Positions 19,490 to 28,770 of a DNA stretch of 64,000 bases are shown here, one piece after another. The notes beneath the pieces were generated by a model, which was given only the letters and a program-made list of their open reading frames with translations, did no database searches and was not told the DNA's origin. Where the stretch lies: NCBI RefSeq assembly GCF_024206475.1, contig NZ_JAMBPR010000038.1, forward strand, positions 22,151 to 86,150. Direction: 5' to 3'. The position numbers and the translations under genes were made by a program. Source of the DNA: Paraburkholderia sp. CNPSo 3274. GTDB lineage: Bacteria > Pseudomonadota > Gammaproteobacteria > Burkholderiales > Burkholderiaceae. How positions within the stretch are numbered: position 1 is the stretch's first letter; every line of letters starts with the position of its first letter.

Positions 19490-20167
19490 CTATCCGCCGA
19501 GCGCAATGATCGCCATCGTCAGCACGACCCCAAGCAGCGTCATGGCGAAGCCCGCTTTCATCGCGCCCGCGCCGGTGTAGCGTCCGAGCGCAAAACCGGC
19601 CGTGAAGAGCATCGCGAGCGTGAGTCCGCGTGAGATGACGAGCGCCGCTGTGTGATCCTTCACGAGGATGAACGGCAGGGCAACCGGGAACGTCGATACG
19701 ACGACAAGCAGAAAAACGCCCAGTGCCCCAAGAAAGTCATCGCGCCTGAAATGCGCGCGAGGTGGCAGCGTAGACGCCGCGGCGAGGCGCGCGCGAATCA
19801 GCTCGAGTTCTTCGTCGTCGACGAGCGGCTCCAGCGCCTTCGGCAACGCGCCGCGCAAAGCCCGCACGGCTGCGGCGCGGTCCGGTTCGCGCTTCACGGT
19901 GAGGGCGAGTGTCAGGCGCTGTCCGCGATCCGCGAGCGTGCGAACCAGATACATCACGGCGTCGGCGAGGCCCCAGGCGAGATTGCATCCGAGCGCGGCA
20001 AGGAACAGTTTGCGGCCAGCGTCCTCGCCCGCTGTGGCCGCCTTGACCGCTCCGACGAAAGTCAACGCCATGAACAGGCCAAAGCACAGTTCGGTCACGC
20101 GATCGACCGTATTGAGTATGGGTTCGCGCTCTTCAGGTGCGGTTTGCCGTGTCGGGGTAGTGTTCAT
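19490..20167 (-). CDS. VIT1/CCC1-like integral membrane protein
   Basis: Membrane protein of 225 residues. The start at 20167 (MNTTPTRQTAPEE) has GAGG upstream and drops an unconserved extension. TM1 region is LCFGLFMALTFVGAVKAA; TM2 is KLFLAALGCNLAWGLADAVMYLV. A cytoplasmic stretch of about 80 residues (LVDDEELELIRARLAA) follows, then three TM helices at the end. The NLAWGLADAVMY pattern and overall shape recall VIT-type iron/manganese transporters and related membrane proteins. The substrate cannot be stated. One of the few intact genes in the decayed stretch. Confidence 0.7.
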   Translation of the reverse strand: MNTTPTRQTAPEEREPILNTVDRVTELCFGLFMALTFVGAVKAATAGEDAGRKLFLAALGCNLAWGLADAVMYLVRTLADRGQRLTLALTVKREPDRAAAVRALRGALPKALEPLVDDEELELIRARLAAASTLPPRAHFRRDDFLGALGVFLLVVVSTFPVALPFILVKDHTAALVISRGLTLAMLFTAGFALGRYTGAGAMKAGFAMTLLGVVLTMAIIALGG

Positions 20168-20195
20168 GCGGCCTCGTGCGAGAAGGGATGAGCGG

Positions 20196-20540
20196 TCATT
20201 GCGCGCTGTGTCCGGGATGGATATCGGAAGAAGATACCCCATTGCGCGAAATGGCTTGCTGCATCTCCCGCCACGCGGCTAGCGCCTGTTCGAGATTGAG
20301 AAACATGCGCTCGTGTCCAGGCACGCTTCCAGGCGGCGCCTTCTCGACAACGGCAAAGACTTCGGGATTGAGGCCGACGAGCCAGACTTCGATCCCCGCC
20401 TCGCGGCATTTCATCTCGGCATGCGTCAGCATCTTCAATGCGTTGTCCGCATATCGAGCGCCACGACCCTGGGCGCGCCTGTTAGAGGAGCGGCAAGGGT
20501 CGCGCTTCGGCCGTCGAAATCCGCTTGCATGACATATCGA
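20196..20540 (-). pseudogene. STAS-domain remnant of a SulP anion transporter
   Basis: The 3' part reads ALKMLTHAEMKCREAGIEVW then LVGLNPEVFAVVEKAP, the end of a SulP-type STAS domain. Just upstream another frame reads GAPRVVALDM and then stops. The expected link (LDM....IEYTALKML) is lost at about 20437-20450 through a small deletion and frameshift. The large transporter domain that should precede it is absent, because the PilZ gene begins within 200 bases. The remaining ATG-initiated frame at 20438 could only encode 80 residues. Confidence 0.6.
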
Positions 20541-20696
20541 CCAAAGGCCCGGGTAACTTGAGGGCAGGCAATCGCTATTTCGCCAGGGCGGATTTGGGGC
20601 GCGAAGAGGGCGGCCAGACTGTTCAGGCGCTTAATTGTGCGCAGTCACGTTAAAATACCGACCCTCGATAAAAATGAAACGTTGAAAACAGGTGTC

Positions 20697-21050
20697 ATGC
20701 GCATGCGAAGTGGACTGGATATGCGTCGGGAGGCCCGTACGCCGCTGTTGTTCGCCCCGCTGCTTCTGAACAAGGACGGCAGGGCGCTCGCACAGGTCGC
20801 CGACCTTAGCTCGCGCGGGGCGCTTCTGCACGCGCGCAGCGGTCTGCTGTTCCGGGGAGAGACGGTCTCGGGGTGGCTGCAGTCGGCGCCGATCGACGAC
20901 GACGAGATCGTCCTGGCCGTCGCACTCGATGTTCGCTGGATCTTCGAGGATCAGGAACGAGGATGGAGCCGCGTGGGTTGCGAGATGCATCCGCTGGATC
21001 AGCGCTCGATGGCTCGTCTGCAGGACCTTATTGCGAAGGCAGCGCCCTAG
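20697..21050 (+). CDS. PilZ domain protein
   Basis: Small cytoplasmic protein of 117 residues. The PilZ c-di-GMP-binding signature is visible as RREAR (RxxxR type) near the start and DLSSRGALL ([DN]xSxxG) about 30 residues on, followed by the barrel strands VRWIFEDQERGWSRVGCEM. It is likely to bind cyclic-di-GMP and act on a partner such as the nearby exopolysaccharide machinery; the partner is inference. The start at 20697 is approximate, and 20703 is also possible. Confidence 0.75.
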   Translation: MRMRSGLDMRREARTPLLFAPLLLNKDGRALAQVADLSSRGALLHARSGLLFRGETVSGWLQSAPIDDDEIVLAVALDVRWIFEDQERGWSRVGCEMHPLDQRSMARLQDLIAKAAP

Positions 21051-21110
21051 CCGTTCAACAAGTCATGCCCAGGCGCTAAAGTTTGTGAGCCGTCCGCCGA
21101 AAATCCCTGC

Positions 21111-21365
21111 ATGGCGCACGAACAACCCAAACCACCTCAAAACGATCCGATCTGGGCAGAAGCGCGGGCGCTGGAAGCCAGCATCCGCGCGATCAGACGG
21201 GCACAGGGAAAGAGGAATCCCGAAGATTGTGTGCCGGGCAGCCCGGAGTGTCTCGCGGTCATGGAAGCATTCGTGCGCGATGTCGGGCGTGTGCTTGCGC
21301 TCGATATGCGCGAACTTGGAAAGGACGATGGCAGCGATCTGCACGGGGCGGGTTCGGCCGGCTAG
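21111..21365 (+). CDS. Hypothetical small protein
   Basis: 84 residues, soluble and charged, with no signal peptide or membrane segment. It has a helical central part (WAEARALEASIRAIRRAQGK) and the pair of cysteines CVPGSPEC. I do not recognise a family. Codon use resembles neighbouring genes, and it lies 60 bases after the PilZ gene on the same strand, which supports a real gene. Confidence 0.5.
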   Translation: MAHEQPKPPQNDPIWAEARALEASIRAIRRAQGKRNPEDCVPGSPECLAVMEAFVRDVGRVLALDMRELGKDDGSDLHGAGSAG

Positions 21366-21507
21366 GCCGTCGTGCAATGCCGTGTTGTGGCGTTTTCTCC
21401 TTGCGAGAAAGCGTCACTAAATCACCAGACAATTGGTGTTATAAATGGTAAAGGTTATCATTAGGGATCCAGATTTACATTGGAAATAAAATAATCGACC
21501 GGGACGG

Positions 21508-22022
21508 ATGACTGCATTCACAACGTCATGGAATAGCGTGCCGGTCACCCAGGAAACGGCCGACGACGTGTCGCTCATCTGGCTCAAGAACCACGGCGAT
21601 ACGGCAAAGGCGGTATCGATCCTTGGTGCTGACGAGGCAAGCGGCAATGCCACTCACATCCAGACGCTCTACCACGACGCAGCGCTGAAGGCGATCTGGG
21701 GCGATCCTGCCCAGGGCCGTGTCCCTGATCTCATCATTCAGCCGATACCTGGGACGATCTACAGCAAGAGCGCGGCAAACTGGCCGAACACGGCGGACTT
21801 TACACAGACGATACGAACACGCTGCTGGTGGTCTCCAATCCGAAGCTGCAGAAAAATGTCGTCAATACGCCGGTGACCAACATGCAGGTGGCGCCGACCA
21901 TCCTGAAGGTGCTCGGTCTCGAGCCGCACAAGCTGGTAGCCGTTCAGCGTGAAGGCACCCAGGTCCTTCCGGGCCTCCAGACTACCGGAGACGACGACAC
22001 GGGCGATCGTTCGGAGCAGTAG
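21508..22022 (+). pseudogene. 3' remnant of an alkaline phosphatase/phosphodiesterase family gene, frameshifted
   Basis: Frame 1 (from 21508) reads VTQETADDVSLIWLKNHGDT, ATHIQTLYHDAALKAIWGDP and VPDLIIQPIPGTIYSKSA. After a missing base near 21775-21778, frame 2 continues with KLAEHGGLYTDDTNTLLVVS, then NPKLQKNVVNTPVTNMQVAP and TILKVLGLEPHKLVAVQ to the stop at 22022. The two pieces join into the C-terminal third of a type I phosphodiesterase/alkaline phosphatase superfamily protein. The N-terminal part with the nucleophile is absent, so the gene is both truncated and frameshifted. Confidence 0.65.
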
Positions 22023-22030
22023 CAGTGAGC

Positions 22031-22067
22031 GCGCCGACGGTCACTATTGGCTTAGGGCCGTCGGCGC
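22031..22067. terminator. Hairpin between two convergent gene remnants
   Basis: Perfect 10-base stem GCGCCGACGG (22031-22040) and CCGTCGGCGC (22058-22067) with a 17-base loop. It lies between the 3' ends of the two convergent phosphatase-type remnants. There is no T-run. Probably an old bidirectional terminator. Confidence 0.5.
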
Positions 22068-22104
22068 CTCGGGTGTGCATCTTCGCGAGCACAGTCTCCT
22101 GGGA

Positions 22105-23647
22105 TCAGAACGGGAACATTCCAGCCGCGCCCTCGTTTCCGTTGTCCGCTCCGGACTGCTTGACGGGCTGGAACCGGAATGCGCTGAACAGGTCGCCAAT
22201 CGCCGGCGCATTCGTCGGAACGTATGGGCTGGAGGGAAACTGGACAGGATTGGGGAGATTGTCGCGACTGCGCGACGTGATACGTCCCAGCGACCAGTTG
22301 CGTTCGATGAATTTCACCAGCGACACGTGATCCGAATAGTCGTGAACGACCCGACCGCCGCGTGAGTACGGCGACACGACGATGAGGGGAATGCGCGGGC
22401 CGTCCCCGAAGAAGTCCGGGTTGAATGTAGCCGGAATCGTAGTAACCGCCTCCCTCGTCGGTTGTGATAAAGATCGCAGTGGATGCCCACAACGCGGGGT
22501 TCGCTTGAACAGAATCGATGATCTTATGCACGAACCCTTCGTAAAGACCGAACTTCGAAGAAGACGGATGTCCATCGAGTAATCCGCCGGGTTTCACGAA
22601 CGATACCGCGGGCAGCGTGCCATTTGCGATGTCGGAATACAGGTTCGGCGTGTCCTGAAGATGTGCGGCCACCAGCGCCGGATTGGTCATGATCGCCGTT
22701 TCATAAAGAAACGGATTGCAGATATTGCAGTAAACACTCGTTGAAGGATTGGTTACGAATGTCTTCCAGCCTTCGCCGTAGTATTTCCAGGAGATATTGT
22801 TCTCGAGGAGCGTATCGGCGATCGTCCGCACCGGCGAAGGTGGGATAGTGAAAGTACTCGTGTTGACGGCGCCGTCACCGTTGTAGCCGGGGTTGTAGTT
22901 ATTCAGCAGATAGTACGTGCTGGGCGCGCAGTTGGCATTGGGGTGATACAGCAGGCTGTCGAGATAATGTCGTATCGCGCCTACGCCAGGCTGCTTCGGA
23001 TCCGAGCAATTGCTATATGACCCGCCCGAGTAGCCGTCCTGCGCATACCAGTTGTTGGTGCCTGGCTGCGGCCGCGGGTTTTCAATCTCGTTCTGGGGAG
23101 GCGTCGCTGGATTGCCATTGCCGTCCGTGTAATAGAGCGCGTCGGCCGTTCCGATCATGATGCTGTTCGCGCCCGTGCCGCCCATCACCGGCTGGTGATA
23201 GTTATCGCTGATCGTGTAATGACGCGCGAGATCCGAGAAATAGGGCATGTCGCCGCCATTCACGTTATAGAACCCGAGCGCGGTCGCGCCTTCGCCGGTC
23301 GACTGATCGGTGAAGTTGGCCGCTTGCGCTTTGCCATTCGATCCGGCGCCTATCGACACTTCGACCCACGCAAATAGATCCATCTTGCAACCGCTCGGAT
23401 TATCGAGCGTCGCGTGCGCGATATTGCAGTTCGACTGCTGCCAGTTCTGGTAGAACCGATGGACTGGACTGTTCATGTACTGGTCGTAGTTCGGACCCAC
23501 ACGCGAGATCTGATAGGGGCCGCTCTGCTCTGACGAAGTGGGTGCGTGATGTGGCGATGCGGGGGATATGGGACTTGCCCGGATACCGCGATCGAGGGTC
23601 TTGTACGTGTGTTCTGCCGCTCGATGAGTCGCGGAAACGGCGAGGAT
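22105..23647 (-). pseudogene. AcpA/phospholipase-C-like phosphoesterase, 5'-truncated and frameshifted
   Basis: Reading leftwards, the first frame carries YQISRVGPNYDQYMNSPVHR, GDMPYFSDLARHYTISDNYH, MIGTADALYYTDGNG, VSFVKPGG and FITTDEGGGYYDSGYIQP. Near 22420 an extra G shifts the frame. The rest continues as DFFGDGPRIPLIVVSPYSRG, VVHDYSDHVSLVKFIERNW and ends at GMFPF, stop at 22105. These are hallmarks of the acid phosphatase/phosphoesterase family with AcpA and PLC. The open frame begins after a TAA at 23648-23650. It has no signal peptide and no usual first domain (the ENxSFDxxFG segment), so the 5' end is lost too. Confidence 0.75.
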
Positions 23648-23695
23648 TTAATTAGTCAAGCTAAGCATGGGGCGCGCGCCCCGCCATCCCAAACT

Positions 23696-25486
23696 TCACG
23701 ACTGCAAGGGCGTAAAGCCGTCGGGACTCCAGTCCTCGCTGCCCACTCCGTGATGGACGTAAAAGAAACCTTCCGGATCGTAGCGATCCTTGATCGCTTT
23801 CAGCCGCGCGTAGTTGACTCCCCAAAACGCTTCGCGCCAATCGCTGCGAAAAAAATCGGTCTCCGAAACATAGGAGCCGCTTTGTGGCGACAGCGCCTTG
23901 AGAATCGCCGCGGCCTTGCCCACATTCCCGGCATTGCGATGTGCCTGCGCCATGTCAGGCGGGGCGATGGGCAGGCCCGGAAATGGCGGCGGCCCGCCTG
24001 TGGCGACGATCATCAGGCCGAAGGCGTCGGCGACTTTTGGATTGGTGGCGCACTGACGCGCCTGCTCGTTCACCTCCGGTGGCGTGCCTGCGAGCCCTTT
24101 GTTGAAATGCAACTCTACGGCTTGAAATTGGGCCGCCGCCACGAAGGCGTCAACGAGCCGGCCGCGTTGCGCCGGTTCGAGAAGGGCCGCGGGCAGCCAT
24201 TGCGAATCGTAGGCGTGCAGGAAGGCGGAGGGCTGCTCACCATCGCCTCGCCACCAGCCATGATTGTGCGCGGCTCCTGCGCGCGGGTCGGGCACGAGTC
24301 CCGCGTTGCCTTCGACGTCCCACCAGCGACGCGATGAGCCGGCGCCGACGCGAGGTCCCTCGGTGAAGGTGAAATCGACCGGCGAGGCGCGCACCCAATC
24401 GATGAAAGGCCCCCAGGCCGACTTGGCCTGATGGTCGTCGAGGCCCTGGCACACCATTGCCACCTCGATCTCGTCGCTGTGAAAGATGAACCGCTCGCCC
24501 CATTCAGGGTTGAACAGATTTTCCGCGTAGTGATCGATCAGTCGCGCAGCCAGCCGCCGGTAAGCCTCACGCGATGAAGCCTTGACCTTGAACCTGGCCC
24601 AGCCGAAGCTTTCGGGCAGGTCATGAGTCTGTAGCGTGATCCTCGTCACCACGCCAAAACTGCCTCCGCCGCCACCCTTGAGCGCCCAGAAAAGATCGGG
24701 CTCCTGGCATGCGTTGACCGTGCGGACAATGCCGTCGGCGGTGACGATCTCCGCCTGGAGCAGACTCGCGGCCGCGAGTCCGTAGCGCTTCGAGTAGGAT
24801 CCGAAGCCCCCGCCCAGAACGAGGCCGGCAACGCCCACGGTCGTACATCCGCCACCCTGAACGTAGCGCCCCGCCTGCGTCGTGACGGCGGTATAGACGT
24901 CGATCCACATGCAGCCTGCCTCTACCGTCACAGCGCGCTGTGGCGGCGTCGAGCAGCCGGCTGGAACGAACGCGTCATGGAGTTCGATGCGGTTCATCCC
25001 GCGAGTCCAGATCAGCAGAGAATCTGGCGCGTTCGAGCCGCCAAGGTAACTGTGACCGCCGCCTTTGACCACCAGGCGCAAATTGTGTTGGCGCACGAAA
25101 TCGACGCCCGCGACAACGTCAGCGGTGGAGCGGGCTGCCACTGCGTAGGTGCTTGCGTGCGCCGTCCATGCATCGAGCCAGCCGGAGATCTGGGTGGCGC
25201 CGGGATCGTCGCCGAGCGCGAACGGATTGCGCGCTTCCTTGAGTCTTGCCAGGCAATCTGGCGCGCGGGGCGTTTGCGCGCAGGTCTGCCAGATTGTTGT
25301 GGGTTGCAGCAAATTTCCGTCGACCGCCTGGCTCAACGCTTCCCATTCCGGCGCTTTCGGCCAGGCAGGATCGCCGGGCCGGACGCGGCCTGCGCGAGCC
25401 GCAGCGGGCAGCACGCCGGCGAAGGTCGAGGTGGTGGCGAGACACGGCAAGGCGACAACCCCCTTTAGAAGGCATCGTCGTTTCAT
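23696..25486 (-). CDS. Exported FAD-linked oxidase, berberine-bridge type
   Basis: Flavoprotein of 596 residues. The start at 25486 (MKRRCLLKGVVALPCLAT) gives a signal peptide with twin-arginine-like KRR and has GAGGAGA upstream. The PCMH FAD domain spans about 115-310. H145 in KGGGHSYLGG and C214 in QGGGCTTVGVAG are positioned for bicovalent FAD attachment, as in berberine bridge enzymes and hexose oxidases. WALKGGGGGSFGVVTRITL follows, and the C-terminal BBE segment is GFFYVHHGVG. The substrate may be a sugar or phenolic. It is intact, and lies between decayed genes and the right half of the exopolysaccharide locus. Confidence 0.85.
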   Translation of the reverse strand: MKRRCLLKGVVALPCLATTSTFAGVLPAAARAGRVRPGDPAWPKAPEWEALSQAVDGNLLQPTTIWQTCAQTPRAPDCLARLKEARNPFALGDDPGATQISGWLDAWTAHASTYAVAARSTADVVAGVDFVRQHNLRLVVKGGGHSYLGGSNAPDSLLIWTRGMNRIELHDAFVPAGCSTPPQRAVTVEAGCMWIDVYTAVTTQAGRYVQGGGCTTVGVAGLVLGGGFGSYSKRYGLAAASLLQAEIVTADGIVRTVNACQEPDLFWALKGGGGGSFGVVTRITLQTHDLPESFGWARFKVKASSREAYRRLAARLIDHYAENLFNPEWGERFIFHSDEIEVAMVCQGLDDHQAKSAWGPFIDWVRASPVDFTFTEGPRVGAGSSRRWWDVEGNAGLVPDPRAGAAHNHGWWRGDGEQPSAFLHAYDSQWLPAALLEPAQRGRLVDAFVAAAQFQAVELHFNKGLAGTPPEVNEQARQCATNPKVADAFGLMIVATGGPPPFPGLPIAPPDMAQAHRNAGNVGKAAAILKALSPQSGSYVSETDFFRSDWREAFWGVNYARLKAIKDRYDPEGFFYVHHGVGSEDWSPDGFTPLQS

Positions 25487-25706
25487 GACGTCTTTTCTCC
25501 TCGTGCTGGGTGTACCGGAATGGGCAAGCTGGGTGAAACGATTAGCTCTCCCAATGGTAATGCAATGCTGCCTGCGCCCATCAGGCATTCGGGGGATGCC
25601 TGCGCCTCAAGCGTCCGCGATGCCTTGCGGCCCTGTCTCCACGGAGAACGAAGAGGGGGCCAAGGTTGTTTTTATGATATCAGCAATGCTGCGCGCATCA
25701 TGGCGC

Positions 25707-27101
25707 CTAGGCGTCCTGTTTCCCATCTTGCGCCTCAGCGCGTCCCGGCGCGCGCCCGAGCACCCATCGCCCAAGCAACGCAAGCGGCAACACGCCCAGC
25801 AGCCGGTGCGCCGCCCACGCCGCGAGCGCGCCGTTCACGGCAATGGCAAGCGATGCCGCCACCGCTGCCCCGACGCTGCCGCCAATCGGCGCGAGCACGG
25901 CGACGCCAACGAGCAACATGGCGACCGAGTAGAAGTTGATTCGGTACAGCACGGAAGTGTGCGCGGTCATGCCCAGCAGTTCGGGCATGGCGGTAAAGCA
26001 TGCCGCGGCGATCTGGCCGAGCGCGAGCACGCGCAGCGCGGCCGCGCCGCCGCCAAAGCCCGGCCCGAACAAGCGCAGCAGGTGTTCGGGAAAGAGCAGC
26101 ATGCACAGGGCGGCGGGTAACGCGAGGCACAGCACGAGGCCCGCCGCCTGGGCCGCGCTTTTGTCGAGCCCATGCCGGTCGTTGCGCGCGAAGAGGCTCG
26201 CGAACTTCGGCGCGGCCATGCCGGTCACGCCGCTGATCAGCAGATTGATGACGAGCGCGAGCCGCCACGCCAGCGCGAAGAGCCCGGTCTCGCGCGAGGA
26301 GGCGACGATGCCGAGCACGATGGCGGGCGCCGAGGTGATCAAGAGCTTCGTGAATTCCAGCGTGAAAAGCGGCAAACCCGCCTTGAGGAAGCGGGGCGGT
26401 TCGGCTGGCGGTTGTGCGCTGGCGGGCACGCCGGCAAGAAACCGCTTGAGCAGAAGCGCGCCGGTCAGCGCGGTGAGCGTAAAGCTGGCGGCGATCAGCA
26501 TGAGCGTGCTTGCGACGCTCATGCCACGCGTCATGCCGAGTGGGATGGCAACGGCGCAGAAGATCGCGGGCCAGAGCCAGGAATAGATCATCTGGCTGTA
26601 GCCCACGCGTTGAAGTCCGGCAAGCGCACCCGCCATTGCCGCGCCGAGATTTTGCGGAACGAACGAGAGCGCGCCGAGCGCGAGCGGCCAGGCGAGTTCG
26701 GGTTTCTTCAGCACGTCGTGCGCTAAGGCGAAGGCGCTGGCGCCAAGCGCGATCGAAACGGCCGTGGAGGCGAGCAGCACCAGCCACAGCGCATGGCGGA
26801 TGGCTGGGCGCACGGCGCGCGCCTCGCCCGCCGCGAGGTCCATCGCGATCTGACGCGTCAGCGCCTGGTCGATGCCGAGGCGCCCGAAGCCCGCGAGCGC
26901 CACCATCGTGCTGAACACGATATAGAAGTCGCCGGTCTGCACCACGCCCAGCATGGCTGCGATCAGCAGATGGAAACCGTAGCGGCTGGGAAGGTCGAGC
27001 AGGCGAACGCCGAGGCTCACGAGCGAGCCTCGGATCATCGAACCGCCGTTTTGGCGCGTGGGTGTTCGCGCCGGGTGCTGGGTTTCAGTGGCTTCACTCA
27101 T
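25707..27101 (-). CDS. Wzx-type polysaccharide flippase (MOP superfamily)
   Basis: Membrane protein of 464 residues that probably flips the lipid-linked repeat unit across the inner membrane. Twelve to fourteen hydrophobic segments are spread over the whole length. The N-terminal pattern SLVSLGVRLLDLPSRYGFHL then ALAGFGRLGIDQALTRQIA resembles oligosaccharide flippases. The start at 27101 overlaps the end of the GH44 gene by eight bases (ATGAGTGA), so translation is coupled. It is the last gene of a four-gene minus-strand operon. Confidence 0.85.
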   Translation of the reverse strand: MSEATETQHPARTPTRQNGGSMIRGSLVSLGVRLLDLPSRYGFHLLIAAMLGVVQTGDFYIVFSTMVALAGFGRLGIDQALTRQIAMDLAAGEARAVRPAIRHALWLVLLASTAVSIALGASAFALAHDVLKKPELAWPLALGALSFVPQNLGAAMAGALAGLQRVGYSQMIYSWLWPAIFCAVAIPLGMTRGMSVASTLMLIAASFTLTALTGALLLKRFLAGVPASAQPPAEPPRFLKAGLPLFTLEFTKLLITSAPAIVLGIVASSRETGLFALAWRLALVINLLISGVTGMAAPKFASLFARNDRHGLDKSAAQAAGLVLCLALPAALCMLLFPEHLLRLFGPGFGGGAAALRVLALGQIAAACFTAMPELLGMTAHTSVLYRINFYSVAMLLVGVAVLAPIGGSVGAAVAASLAIAVNGALAAWAAHRLLGVLPLALLGRWVLGRAPGRAEAQDGKQDA

Positions 27102-28770
27102 GCCGCGCCTGTGCACCGCGCAGCACGAATAGCGTCACGCTCTGCGCGGACAGGCTCGCGCGCAGCGTGCCGTCCTGGTAGCGCGCGTCGGGCATGCGGA
27201 ACAACTGGTTGTTCGCGAGGCGCCAGGTCTCCGCCACGCCGCTTGCCGCGAAATGATCGAGCGCGATGGCGGCGTCGGCGGGGCGGTCCAGCTGCTTGTT
27301 GATGACGACGAGCGTCAGCGCATGGTCGCGCTCGCGCAAGGCGGCGAACGCCGAAACGGTGTCCGGGTCGGGCGTGCTCGCGGCAATGCTGGTCGCACCG
27401 AACGCCGCACCGTTGCCGTCGTAGTTGCGGTAGAGTTTGAATGCCTTGTACACCGGCATCGAAGGGTCGAGCGTGCCCCAGCGCGTGGCGATATCCAGCC
27501 CCTCGCGGCCGAAAATGCCGAGCACGTCGGCCTGGGCCGTCGCGCCGTTCATCAGCGTGTCGCCGCCCCAGTTGTATTCCGTGATGCCGATGGGCGTGCC
27601 TGGGTAGTAGTACGTATCGACCCAACGGCGCATCAGCGGGATCAGCGCCACGACGCTGTTGATCCACGTGGGGTCTTTATAGTTCGGGTCCCACAGGTCG
27701 CGCGTGGAGCGGTTGCGCATGAGCGCGACGGCCTGCGAGTTCGTCACGCCCGCTTCGGCAAATTCGCCGCCCTGCGGATAGAAGTGCAGGCTGAACACGT
27801 CGACCGGATGGCCCGCCGCTTTCCATTGCGTGAGCAACCAGGGCACGTATGGCATGCCCTGGGTTTCGCCTGCGCGGTCGGGCGCGTGATCGAGGCCGTG
27901 GTCCGCTGCGTACTGCTGGTCGAAGCCGCTGTAGAAATAGCCCTGCCAGCCCCATTCTTCCGGCGCGACGATCTGCGCGTGCGGGTCCGCCGCCTTCACG
28001 GCGCGCGAATAGGCGATCACCTTGTTGGCGATTTCGCTCGCATGCGCGCCCGTGGGATGCACGTCGCGGTGAATCAGTTGCCAAAGGCTCGGCTCGTTGT
28101 CGAGCGCGTAGTAACTCACGCCGCCCCCACTCGCGCCGCCGAATTGCTTGACCAGATCCGCCACGCGCGCCTGCTCGTTTTGCGGGTCGTCGGGCGTCGA
28201 GGCGTCGTTCGCGTCGTTGCCGGCAATCGGCTTGTCGCCGGGCGCCACACCGTTGCCGGCGTCAGCGTGGCCGTTCACGTCGTGATTCGGCTGCGGGCCG
28301 TATTTGGCGATCGAGAAGCTCGCGAGCGTCTCGCGCGCCGGCCCGAGTTTCGCCACACGGCCGAGCATCGGAATGGTCACGATGGGCGTGGCGCCCGCCG
28401 CCTGGGTGAGCGCGACGAAACGCTCGCCGAACTGGTCGTTGATATCGGCGGGATTGACGGCGAGGCTCTCGAAATACCAGTCCTTGCCCGCGTTGCGCGC
28501 GTCGATGCGCCAGTTATAGGCCGAGGCGCTGTTGCCGCCCGAGCGGTTGACGGGCGCGCGCAGGTCTTGCAAGACGGCAGTCGTGCCGAAGTTGATGCCG
28601 TAAATCAGCGGGCTGATGGGGTGCCGGCCGGCCGCGGCATCCACCGAGATCGCCACCGGCAAGGGCGTGCCCGAGGTCGCGTCGGTGCAGGCGGCCGCGC
28701 CCGACATGAGCAGCGCGCCGATCAGCAGCGGGTGCAGGCCAGGGCGTTTGATGCGCTTAGCGCGAGGCAT
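27094..28770 (-). CDS. Glycoside hydrolase family 44 lipoprotein (endo-beta-glucanase type)
   Basis: Predicted secreted endoglycosidase of 558 residues. The start at 28770 (MPRAKRIKRP) gives a signal peptide with a lipobox-like AAAC28, so it may be membrane-anchored in the periplasm. The GH44 catalytic region has ISPLIYGINFGT, NRSGGNSASAYNW, the proton-donor segment YYALDNEP (E226) and the nucleophile segment IGITEYNWGG (E398), followed by a C-terminal beta domain. Known GH44 enzymes cut beta-1,4-glucans and xyloglucan. The gene overlaps the polymerase gene by 14 bases and the flippase gene by eight, so it belongs to the polymer machinery and may trim or release chains. Confidence 0.85.
   Translation of the reverse strand: MPRAKRIKRPGLHPLLIGALLMSGAAACTDATSGTPLPVAISVDAAAGRHPISPLIYGINFGTTAVLQDLRAPVNRSGGNSASAYNWRIDARNAGKDWYFESLAVNPADINDQFGERFVALTQAAGATPIVTIPMLGRVAKLGPARETLASFSIAKYGPQPNHDVNGHADAGNGVAPGDKPIAGNDANDASTPDDPQNEQARVADLVKQFGGASGGGVSYYALDNEPSLWQLIHRDVHPTGAHASEIANKVIAYSRAVKAADPHAQIVAPEEWGWQGYFYSGFDQQYAADHGLDHAPDRAGETQGMPYVPWLLTQWKAAGHPVDVFSLHFYPQGGEFAEAGVTNSQAVALMRNRSTRDLWDPNYKDPTWINSVVALIPLMRRWVDTYYYPGTPIGITEYNWGGDTLMNGATAQADVLGIFGREGLDIATRWGTLDPSMPVYKAFKLYRNYDGNGAAFGATSIAASTPDPDTVSAFAALRERDHALTLVVINKQLDRPADAAIALDHFAASGVAETWRLANNQLFRMPDARYQDGTLRASLSAQSVTLFVLRGAQARHE

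Noticed and set aside
25582..25602. CAGGCAT/ATGCCTG hairpin before the exported FAD oxidase
   Set aside because: Short stem with a G-rich loop and no T-run; no clear function, and chance is likely in this composition.
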